From contig NW_026944388.1 in NCBI RefSeq assembly GCF_033439725.1, positions 3,968,001 through 4,032,000 on the forward strand: a stretch of 64,000 nucleotides of DNA, given 5' to 3'. The DNA comes from Neurospora tetraspora. Lineage: Eukaryota; Ascomycota; Sordariomycetes; Sordariales; Sordariaceae. The translations under genes and the position numbers were made by a program. This document shows positions 25,733 through 35,332 of this stretch, in pieces (position 1 is the first letter of the stretch; every line of letters starts with the position of its first letter). The notes beneath the pieces were generated by a model, which ran no database searches, had not been told where the DNA came from, and saw nothing but the letters and a program-made list of their open reading frames with translations.

Positions 25733-26469
25733 GGGGATTGATGATCTAAAGTGATCGTCCTGTACATTATCATTGTACTATCATGTCTTGTACATGTAAT
25801 GTTTGGAGTAATCCGGTGTTAGCTGGTGTTGATTGTTCTTTAAATTTTGTTCGACACGACGATATGGATATGGTTATTTGTGATGAGGGTCTGCTGCGAC
25901 GGATGTAATAGTTCTGGAAACATAATCGGGAATTGAGAAGGTTTTCAACTTCCACATCGAGGTACTTGTAATTTACCAGAGATAATGTCCGTCCTTGAAG
26001 ATGGAAATAGTTGCTCCCGACATAACAGAAGGAGATACCTTAAGTATAAGGAACGAGATCAAAATTCGATTAGAGGTTGCTATTCTAGTAGAGAATTAGT
26101 TCATGCATGCACCCAGTATCTCTCTCTAGTGTACCTATGCGAGCGAAGAAGTTAGGAAGGACCCTATCAGCTCTTTCCGAACTGAAATCTCACTGCATTT
26201 CTGTTAAGGTGGCATCTTGGCACATCTAAATCCTGCGAAACTTCCAACCACCACATGTTCAAATATTTGACACCGTCACATACCTCGTATAGGAAGTTCC
26301 CCGTATTCAAAAGTCAAATAGGTACTACGAATAACAAATGGTAGGCTGGTAGCTGATAACCAAGCCCATGTCTCGAGGTGTGTCAGTGTGGTTATCTTAA
26401 ACGGGATCATTCGACGTTCATGCGTGAGATTGTCAACCAGGAGCAACCAGGAACGAAAAAAAGGACAAG
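25733..26469. other. Hydrophobin 3' region, no gene seen
   Basis: AT-leaning sequence with no supported open frame. It contains the hydrophobin 3'UTR and ends at the T-run terminator (minus strand) of the first pol III unit. Confidence 0.5.
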
Positions 26470-26485
26470 AAAAAAAAATTGGGTA

Positions 26486-26580
26486 TGGCCCGTAACGGAC
26501 TCGAACCGTTGTCTTCCTGCGGCACGTATGCAGACGCGGAATTTCCCACGCCGGGAATGTTGCCATTACACCAACGAGCT
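26486..26580 (-). ncRNA. tRNA-like pol III transcription unit 1
   Basis: On the minus strand there is a consensus A box (TGGTGTAATGG), a perfect B box (GGTTCGAGTCC) with a 5-bp T stem (AACGG/CCGTT), and a nine-T terminator at 26478-26470, just past the 3' end. The acceptor AGCTCGT can pair with ACGGGCC except at the first pair. No standard anticodon loop with U33 fits after the D arm, with or without a canonical intron. I therefore call it a tRNA-like or tRNA-derived RNA, with no amino acid assigned; an intron-bearing or degenerate tRNA remains possible. Confidence 0.55.
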
Positions 26581-26817
26581 CACACCACGGGAGAGCGGTC
26601 TGTTAAGGGAACTTATAACCAGAGAGGGGACGGGGTTACGACCGTGATGTTTACCACTTGCATAGAGGTAGAAACGACACCGAAATCATCGCAAGATCGG
26701 AGACAATTGAAAAGATATTTACCAAGCAAACAAGTCGCAAAAAAAAAGCATATTTGAACACTGATCAACAGAAGCAACTCATAAGTGCAAAAAGAAGACA
26801 AAAAACAACAACAAAAA

Positions 26818-26941
26818 GCTCAGCGGCCAGAGCAGGGTCGAACCCGTCCACTCTAGACACGCCTACGAAAACTGTACCACCGTTACCACGCAACGAGCAA
26901 TGTTTATCTGGCCCCGCCACATACCGCTTAACCACGAGGGA
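26818..26941 (-). ncRNA. tRNA-like pol III transcription unit 2
   Basis: Same strand as unit 1 and about 240 bp upstream of it. It has a consensus A box (TGGTTAAGCGG), a near-consensus B box (GGTTCGACCCT) and a five-T terminator directly after the 3' end (26817-26813). The A-to-B spacing is longer than in an ordinary tRNA, and the T and acceptor stems do not close well. It could be an intron-bearing, degenerate or tRNA-derived gene. Confidence 0.4.
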
Positions 26942-27284
26942 ACTTGGAGTTATTGAGGGGGGCTGAAGTGGGACTTTATAAGGCGGGGTACCTTGGAGTA
27001 CCTAGGTAGGTAGGAGGTTGAGATGGAAGGTACCTAGGTGCGGCAGGCGAACGGGGAAGGTGCGGGAAAAGAGCGATGGGCATAAGAGGCGGCGACAGGG
27101 GAAGGTACGACGGGCACTGAAGCCCGGATCTGGGCTGTCTCCGGTGCTCGGTCAGATCATCACCAATACAATGTAAAAGTGGTCATTAACACGATCATAT
27201 TATCATCACCATACAGCGTCCTTACCCAGTACTATGTTCATGGCCCTTCCAGTATTGGGCTGACTCTCATCCTCCTCAGTGACC

Positions 27285-28064
27285 TCAGAGCATCATAACA
27301 CCAGCAACAACCGCCGCACCCAGCGCCGCCAACCCTCCTCCACGGACAACCACACCAGCACTCTTACTCCCCTTGGTACCCGTAGGAGCCGGTGCCTCGG
27401 TACCCGTAGGAGCCGCCGGTGCCTCAACATGCTCTCCGACCAACTTGCTCAACGACGCATCACTCGTGTAGCTCGCCGTGACTCCCGTGCTGTTGGTGCA
27501 CGAGCTCGGCGCCTTGGCGTTGGTTCCCTCGACGAAGTTGACAATGGCGCACTGTTTTTCATTCGTTACCCGTTAGCGTCTCTCTCTTCCTTCCCCTTTC
27601 ACTTTCACTTTCACTTTTCAAAAACGAAAGGCTTTTTAATAAAAGCTTACCTGGAACAAAGTGCCATCCCCACCAACACCAGCCACACCCACAACACCCT
27701 TCTTGCCCACCCACTCCTTGGGCGCCTTCACCAGCGGCGAGCACAGATCCCCAAGGCCGCTCTGCTGAAGGATCGGGTACAGCTGTGTCCAGTTGCCCTC
27801 GCCGACCTCTTGCACCGACGCACGGTACAGCCAGTTGAACTGCGGGTGGCCGGCGTAGAGCGCGATGAAGTCGCCGTCGACGTGGAAGTCGGTCGTGGTG
27901 GTGTCCGAGGAAAGGTTGGGAGTCTTGGCGCCGCAGGGGGCGTCGGGTTCTTTGTCCTCGTCGATGTTGGAGCCTTCGAGGGAGGGGGGGTAGTTCATTA
28001 AGAAGTGGGCGTTGGTGAGGGTGGTGAGGGAGAGGAGGGTGGGGAGGAGGGATAGGGAGCGCAT
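27285..28064 (-). CDS. BIM1/X325 LPMO-like copper protein, probably GPI-anchored
   Basis: Exon 28064-27651 joins 27551-27285 over a 99-nt intron (GTAAGC...AACAG) to give 226 aa. The signal peptide ends TNA, so the mature chain starts with His20 (HFLMNYPPSLEG), the copper-binding N-terminal histidine of LPMO-like folds. The following PSLEG...DAPCG, the HVDGD segment and the paired cysteines fit the X325/BIM1 copper-acquisition family rather than a polysaccharide-cutting AA9. After about residue 178 come a Pro/Ala/Thr linker with two PTGTxAPA-like repeats and a hydrophobic C-terminus, typical of GPI addition. In other fungi this family sits at the cell surface and helps copper uptake. Upstream in-frame codons exist, but the signal peptide fixes the start. 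Confidence 0.85.
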
Positions 28065-28559
28065 TTTGTGTGGTTTTGTTGTGTGGTTTGTTGTTGTGTG
28101 TGGTTGAGTTGTGGGAGAAGAAGTTAGTCGAGGTCGGTAGTTGTTGGGTGGTGGCGTCCTTGGCTGTGGTTGATGATATGTCGAAGAGTTCGGTTGAAGA
28201 AGATGATCGGAAAAAGAAAAGCAAGAAGTGGAAGCAGGTGTGCGGGTGCGAGGTAGATAAAGGCTGCAGACAACAGACAAGGCGCAACGGGACGGATGCA
28301 GACAAGGGACGGGACGTGGAATATGCAAAGCCGGAGGGCTGGAAGGCTCCAACACCACGGAATGCCTCTGCAGTGAGCAAGAAGTGACAAATACGATGCG
28401 ATCCTGCTTCTAGGTTGTTACCTGTTTCAACCTAGATTGTTGTGGATCTAGAACGGGATGGGAAACAAAACCATGCGGCCATGTCAGGTACGACCGCTAA
28501 TCCAGTCTTTCGGGAGCCACGTTTTGGGTTCGGTGTTTGACCTCCACGCTTCCTTTGGT
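28065..28559. promoter_or_regulatory. Shared flank upstream of the BIM1-like gene
   Basis: The first 100 bp on the minus strand is CAACCACACA/ACAACAA-rich leader. Beyond that I see no specific binding site I can name and no gene. Confidence 0.4.
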
Positions 28560-29395
28560 TCAAGTCCAGACCACGAGATGAATATCAGGTTCGGAGAAGT
28601 GCATTATCGCAACGCAAACATGACCTGTGTCACTAGAATCTCGTTCGAAACCATACGAAAGTTTGAAGTTGACGAGTTGGGGATCTGAGTATCTGAGACT
28701 GAAAACTCACCGCATGGTGCCTGTTGATCGGTTGGATGTCTTGCTCCACAAACTTGCGCAAACACAACACGATGTTTCCGGCCATCGAGTTGCAGCAACG
28801 AAGCAAGAACGGAATCCCATGTCACTTGTGTTAGCTGAGCCGCATTCTTTCCATCCCAGTGAGCTCTCCCTTCTTTTGGAGACCTGTCTGTGTTTCCTGT
28901 CGCGATGTTGAGCAAGACCCTCCCGTCAGTTTGCGTCGTCAAGAACTGAACAGTTTTCTTGTTGTCCGTCGTCCACAAAGTTTGGATGTTGTTGACCTGA
29001 AAGTTGAACAAGCTCCAAAGTGGGGTTGATTGCAGTGCTGTAAATGCCGACACGCTTAACCCTTTAGGGTTGTATAATTGGCATGCAGCTAATCCCCAGT
29101 CGTAAAGCGTGAGATTCGCGAGCGGATTTGAGCAAGTTGTGGCCCCACTAGTGCCCGAGCTGCCGACAGGGTCCACCCCCCTCGAACCATTTCTAGCCAG
29201 TAACAACTTGCTCTTTCCCATCTTTTTCGACAATCCCTCTTCCCAATCGCATTTAGCGATTTCGACATCAAGTGGGTTGCGCCGCTTCGGATGCCAGACC
29301 GACGACGAGTCTCTCTTTGGATCCATCTCACCACATGAGACATTCCAAGTTCGAGAAACATTCCGACACGAGGACGCGATCTTGCTGACGGACAC
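28560..29395 (-). CDS. Hypothetical protein, unrecognised
   Basis: A 228-codon open stretch on the minus strand ends at a strong GTGAGT donor (exon 29395-28711). A GACACAG acceptor resumes in frame at 28624 and stops at 28560, giving up to 249 aa. The start is unsure: Met1 (29395) or Met59 (MGKSKLLL) are both possible. No signal peptide or membrane segment is obvious, and I recognise no domain. The middle reads as a compact globular segment (LYDWGLAACQLYNP, VQFLTTQTDGRVLLNIATG). In-frame splicing and balanced composition argue that it is real. Confidence 0.45.
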
Positions 29396-30161
29396 AAAGG
29401 GCTATATCATTCTGGAATCCCATTGTCAGCTTCTTTCACCGACTTTGACGAGGGTCTAGGCTGCTCTGTCCCGTGGCGAAAAGCGGGTACCTCTAGCGGT
29501 TCGGTAGCGGTTCGGACAAGCGCGAACGAGCAAATTCATCATCCGGTCTTCTCTTCATCTTTCGTTCAGTTGTTTTGCGATCGACGTCGAGGACAATCAC
29601 CATCATTGACCTCTCGGCTTTAGAAACAAGAAGCAAATGGATGATCCATAAGACATCGAGAATCACAAGGTTGAAGTGCCTTCCGAATTCTTAGTACCGT
29701 ATTGCGGTGCGGCGCACCCAGCCGCGCACGATCATTCTTACCAAAGAAACTTGCTCATCCAGGGACCTGCGACCCGGCCCCCACCCTCCACTATTTTGAC
29801 AAATACCCAAGAACCGTCCAACATTCCCTCTTTTGGATTCAATTTTGGCATTCGATACTGCTGGTCGGTTTTCTCATCATCTTTAACTCTCCACCTGCTC
29901 GTTACTGTATCCATCACATACTTTGTTGTTTTGGTAGGCGATCCTGTTCAAACGGTTGAACTGCCCTGGAACCCCATCATTATTTGTAGCGCGAAGACGA
30001 ACCATGACATAAACCACCAGGCGCGTTGCCAGAGGACTCGTAAGACAACATCAACCGAATTGCGAATTGTGCGAGAGACCGAGAGATCACGGAATACGAA
30101 AAAAAGCTAGAGGTAGAACATTCAGCAGAACCGCTGCCTGGTGGCAGTCTAAATCAGCAAC
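29396..30161. other. Intergenic, upstream of the ferric reductase
   Basis: Divergent promoter region between the hypothetical gene and the ferric reductase. No gene seen. I did not find a GATA-site cluster clear enough to claim iron regulation. Confidence 0.4.
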
Positions 30162-32100
30162 ATGGAGGGCATGTCGATGGGAGGTCCGGATGAATTCCAG
30201 ACAACAAACATGGGGCTAGCCCATGATTTCTGGTACATCATCGCCGCCGTACTGGGATTCATAGCACTATGCCGGCTAGTCAATCTTTACAAGAGCCGAA
30301 CGAGGTTTGTTCACTCACTCCCCTTACTCACTTCAAACAGTATTCTAAACCCTCGCCAGACTACAAAAACGCTTCGCCAACTCGGTCCAATACCCAACAA
30401 AACCTTCAAACCAGTTCCTCGAAATCTGGGCAACCCTAACCGCCCTCGTCCGCGAATCCAGCTACCCCCAACTCTATGTCCCCTCGTCATGGTTCTCCTG
30501 GATGACACCCCCTCCCCTCGGGCGGGTAATCACCCTCCTCGTCTACTGGGCCATCATCATCAGCATGATGACCGCCAACGCCATCAAGAACGACGCCTTC
30601 TTCTGGGAGCGCATCGGCTTCCGCAACGCCTGGATCACCGTCATGCAGATGCCTTTGCTTTACCTGCTGGCGTCCAAGTGCAGCATCATTGGGTTGATTG
30701 TCGGGAACGGTCATGAGAGGCTGAATTGGCTGCATCGATGGGTCGGCAGGACCATGTTCGTTACGGCCGCGGTGCATGGATGGCATTTCATCGCGGAGTG
30801 GCAGCGGGCCGGGATCTTGGACTTTCAGATGAAGATGATGGGCATCGTCAAGTACGGGTTTGCGGCGTGGGCCGTGTTGGGTTGGTCGTTGATTTCGGGG
30901 TTTGCGCCGCTGAGGAGGTTGGGGTATGAGTTCTTTGTACTGCAACATCTCATTAGTGCTGTGTTGTTTATTTGGCTGGTGTATGTTCATGTTCCGGCCG
31001 CGGCGAGGTGGAATGTTTGGTTCTCGATTGGGGCACTTTGCTTTGATCGGGCTTGCAGGACGGTCTTGTTGGTGTGGCAAAACATCAAGTTCAGGCCGAA
31101 CAGGTCGAGGTGCAAGGGAGGTCAGAGGATCGGTCACTTTGCCCAGATCCGGGCCGTTGGTGACTCGATCACGGTCATCAACATCAAGGATGTCCATTTC
31201 AAGTGGAAGGCTGGACAACATCTTTACCTTTGGATGCCCGCCATCGGACCCATGGAAGCGCATCCATACACCATCGCTTGCGCGCACCAGCTCCCGGAGA
31301 CATGTATCTGCAACAGCATCCAACTCGTCGTTCGGAAACACGGCGGCTTCTCCAAACGACTACACGAGCGCGCCGTCAAGGATCACGCCGAAGGCAGAAA
31401 AGGAAACTACACCGTCTTCGTCTCCGGGCCCTACGGCATGCCGCCCCGTCTCGACATCTACGAAACAGTCATCCTCATCTCCGCCTCCACCGGCGCTTCA
31501 TTCACTTTGGCTATTCTCGAGGACCTCCTCGCAAACGCCAACACCAACTGCATCAAGCGAATCGACTTCCTCCTCACCACCAAGCAAGGCGAGGAAATCG
31601 ACTTTTACGTCAAGCGTCTCCACGAGTTTCTCGATGGCGCCAAGGAAGTCGGCATCGAGCTCCTCGTGCACGTCGCCATCACCCGGAGCGGCAGTACTTC
31701 CATCCTCCCAACAAACGAAAGGACAGAAGGGAGGTCCTCGTCGAGGTCATCTTCTTGGGGTAGCAACCTAGGCGGAGACCGGGAGAAGAGATCAAGTACC
31801 ACCGGCGGCGGCCGCCGCGACGTAGAAGATAAAGCCCTCAGCCTCACACCCCGCCGACCACTTAGTGAGGCTAGTACGGATTCGCACGTGCATCACTCGA
31901 CCACAAGGCCGGATATTGCGGCGTTCATTAGGGCGCCGGTAGAGGCCACGGGAGGAGAGACCAAGGTGGTGGTTTGTGGAGGGCCTTCGTTGGTTGCGAA
32001 GGTGAGGAATTGTGTGGCGAGTTTGGCGGATGAGAGGGCGGTGCATAAGGGGACGGGGGCGCAGGGGATTGGGCTTTTTGTGGAGGAGTATTCGTTTTGA
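30162..32100 (+). CDS. Ferric reductase transmembrane protein (FRE/NOX superfamily)
   Basis: Exon 30162-30304 joins 30360-32100 to give 627 aa. The N-terminus is a Met-rich MEGMSMGG segment and one membrane helix. A ferric-reductase membrane domain follows, with heme ligands in HRWVGRT, the HGWHF helix and FVLQHLIS...YVHV. Then come an FAD-binding domain with HPYTIA and an NAD(P)-binding domain with VSGPYG and VVVCGGPS. The tail ends EEYSF, with the family's aromatic C-terminus. A Ser/Arg/Gly-rich insert of about 60 residues (roughly 515-575) splits the NAD domain, as often seen in fungal members. It moves electrons from cytosolic NADPH to Fe(III) or Cu(II) outside the cell. The copper-binding BIM1-like gene lies close by. 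Confidence 0.92.
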
Positions 32101-32930
32101 TGTTCAGGACTTGTGGAATTTGGGTAGAATAAATGTGTATGATTACTAGAGGCGTTGGTTGACGGCTCTTCTTGATGATGAGACTGGAAGCGAAGGACAT
32201 GAAGCCAAACAGTTGTTTAAGAACCTGGATGGTCGAGTAAAGTTAGTAAAGCGTGACCCTCGGGACCATTGGAACGTCAAGCTGATGTTGTCCCGTATTG
32301 AGGTCATGACGAGTCTTCCAACGTGATTACCATCGCGGTTGATAAGGTCGATCGATGCCTACACAATAACACGATAAGGAAAAGGGATCGTTCGGACGAG
32401 GAGCAAATGGTCATCCAGAGTCAGCGAACTCCCCCTGAAGGCCCGACGCCGTGACTGACTCATCGGCCAGACTTGACTCTGGGGACGCGACCGGTCTTGC
32501 AAGATACTCATGGTCGACAAGACGGATGCCCTCGGATAAGAGGGGCGGCCAGAACTGATGACTGAGAACCTCGATGGTCAAGCATCAACCCCTGGAGGAA
32601 GGGCTGAAGCTGTCACTGCCCCGCAGCGGGATGGTAGCGTTGCGTCCTACCCGCGTGGAGAGAACTGCCTAGGCCGGACCCTAGCCGCCTAGTCCTGCAC
32701 GGTCCTCTCTTCCTGTTAATGCCTCCTCATTGGCTGTGGCTTCCCTATTCTGCTAGGTCAGACCGTGCACAACTTGAACTGAGAATTTGACTGGGCGCAT
32801 CCGGGGCGATGCGCGCAAACTGCAAAGAAATTTTGAGTCACTAAAACGCCAAAGGTTACAGCCTTGAAGGACGACTCATGTGCCCAATTGGATCGGGATA
32901 ATACATTATTTAAAAGGATAATCACTGCTC
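32101..32930. other. Intergenic, upstream of arginyl-tRNA synthetase
   Basis: No gene. Contains mixed-composition promoter DNA; I see nothing specific. Confidence 0.45.
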
Positions 32931-35332
32931 ATGACGGCTTGTCAAGCACTCTTTTCGCGCGGTGTTTTACGTGCTCCCAATTCTCTCAAGTCTGTTCTTC
33001 GGTCTCCTCTTCTTGCTAGGACGACCATTGTTTACTCGGGCCGCCCCCACTTGTACTCCAAGAATTGCCCCTCCTCCTCCACCAAAATCGCTTCCTCTTA
33101 CACCACCATCGCCAGCAGCAGCCTTTCAACATCTCGCTTCAGCACAGGTCGCGCAGCACGCCGCACGTACAGCACAATGACCACTGCCGCTCCCATTGAC
33201 CAGTTGGTCAAGCAGGTCGATGGCCTCAGCCTCGATGCCGTCAAGGCCAAGTTCCCCGACACCTACCCCGACATGAACCTCATGGACCTCTACCGCGCCC
33301 ACCTCTCCAACGTCCTGTCCGAGGTCACCGGCGTCGACACTGCCATCATCTACCCCAACCTTGGATGGACTTCGGGTCTTGAGAAGGGCGACATGGCCCT
33401 GCCCGTCCCCGCGCTCAGGGTTAAGGGCAAGAAGCCTGACGAGCTCGCCCAGGAGTGGGCTGCCAAGGTACGTACATCCATCAACCAGACATGCGATGCG
33501 ATGCGACATCTGTTTTAAAAAGTATGCGCTTAGCCACAGTAGCTAACGCTCTCGCTCTACTCCAGTTCCCCGACACCGATCCCCTCTTTACCAAGCCCAC
33601 CGTTAGCCAGGTCCACCTCAGCTTCTTCGTCAAGGCCTCTCCCCTCGTCAACGCCGTCATTCCTTTGGTCCACAACAAGGGCGCCGAGTACGGTTTCAAC
33701 AAGGCCGACGGTCTCAAGGACCCCAAGGACCCCAGCAAGGGCCAGAAGCGCATCATCGTCGAGTTCTCCTCCCCCAACATTGCCAAGCCTTTCCACGCCG
33801 GCCATCTCCGTTCCACCATCATCGGTGGTTTCCTCTCCAACCTCTACGCCGGCGCTGGCTGGGATGTCGTCCGCATCAACTACCTCGGCGACTGGGGTAA
33901 GCAGTACGGTCTCTTGGCCCTTGCCTACGAGAAGTATGGAGACGAGGAGGCCCTCCAGAAGGACCCCATCAACCACCTCTTCCAGCTCTATGTTCGCATC
34001 AACACCGAGATGACCGCCGAGAAGGAGGACTTCACCAAGCGCAAGGAGGCCGGCGAGGATGTCTCTGCCCTCGAGGCCAACAGCTTGGACGAGCAGGCTC
34101 GTCGCTACTTCAAAAAGATGACCGACCGCGACGCCGATGCCCTCGCCATGTGGAAGCGCTTCCGTGACCTCTCCATTGTTCGCTACAAGGACACCTATGC
34201 CCGCCTCAACATCCACTTCGACGAGTACTCCGGTGAATCCCAGGTCACCGAGGATGCCATGAACCAGGTCGGCAATCTCATGGAGGAGAAGAAGATCTGC
34301 AAGGAGGACAAGGGCGCTCAGCTCATCGACTTCTCCGAGCTCGTTCCCGGCAAGGAGGGCAAGCGTCTCGAGAAGCCTCTCGTCAGGAAGAGGGACGGCA
34401 CTGCCCTCTACCTCACCCGTGATATCTCCGAGCTCCTCGGCCGCCACGAGAAGTACCACTTCGACAAGATGATCTACGTCGTTGCTTCTGCTCAGGACCT
34501 CCACTTGAGGCAGCTCTTCAAGATCATCGAGCTCCTCGGCTACAAGGACATTGCCGACAAGTGCCAGCACATCAACTTCGGTCTCGTCCTTGGTATGTCC
34601 ACCCGCAAGGGTACCGTCAAGTTCCTCGACGACATTCTCCGTGACGTTGCCGACAAGATGCACGAGGTCATGAAGAAGAACGAGAACAAGTACTCCCAGA
34701 TTGAGGACCCCTTGGCCACCGCCGATGTTCTCGGTATCTCGTCCGTCATGGTCCAGGATATGTCTGGCAAGAGGTAAGATGGGGGTTCCCAGTTATCTTA
34801 TGGAGTGCCAGAATCAAGCTAACGTGATCCCTTGCAGAATCAACAACTACACCTTCAACATGGAGACCATGACCTCGTTCGAGGGTGACACCGGCCCGTA
34901 CCTGCAGTACGCCCACGCCCGCCTCAACTCCATCAGGCGCAAGGCTGGCGTGTCCGACGAGGAGCTCGCCACCGCTGACCTGTCTCTCCTTACCGAGACC
35001 AGCGCCATCAACCTGTGCCGCCACATGGCCGGGTGGCCCGATGTGGTCAAGAACACACTCAAGACCCTCGAGCCCACCACTGTCCTTACTTACCTGTTCA
35101 AGTTGACGCACGCGCTCAGCAGCAGCTACGACCAGCTCCAGGTCGTCGGTAGCGAGCCTGAGTTGATGAAGGCCCGTCTGGCCCTGTACACTGCTGTGCA
35201 GACTGTCTTGGCTAACGGCATGCGCCTCATTGGCTTGAGCCCTGTCGAGCGGTATGTTTCTCCTGTTGCCCCTGACTGATGGTTGCATGGATTGGAAGAC
35301 TGATAAGCTGACTCGGGCGAACTAGTATGTAA
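32931..35332 (+). CDS. Arginyl-tRNA synthetase, likely mitochondrial and cytosolic
   Basis: Exons 32931-33467, 33566-34773, 34838-35251 and a 7-nt last exon (35326-35332) give 721 aa. The first 80 residues are basic and Ser-rich, with RRTY-S, a mitochondrial processing-type site. An Arg-tRNA synthetase N-domain follows, then the HIGH motif as HAGH (256-259), the INYLGDWGKQ strand, GMSTRKG in place of KMSKS, and the DALR anticodon domain. The C-terminus is SPVERM, where the final Met and stop lie in the tiny last exon, matching the conserved ERM end. A second Met at 83 (33177) sits just after the leader and could start the cytosolic form. It charges tRNA-Arg with arginine using ATP. Confidence 0.95.

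Noticed and set aside
30487-31341. Minus-strand frame of 284 codons
   Set aside because: Shadow of the ferric reductase; no domain of its own.
33557-35288. Long minus-strand frames of 368 and 180 codons
   Set aside because: They mirror GC-rich arginyl-tRNA synthetase exons, which have unmistakable motifs on the plus strand.
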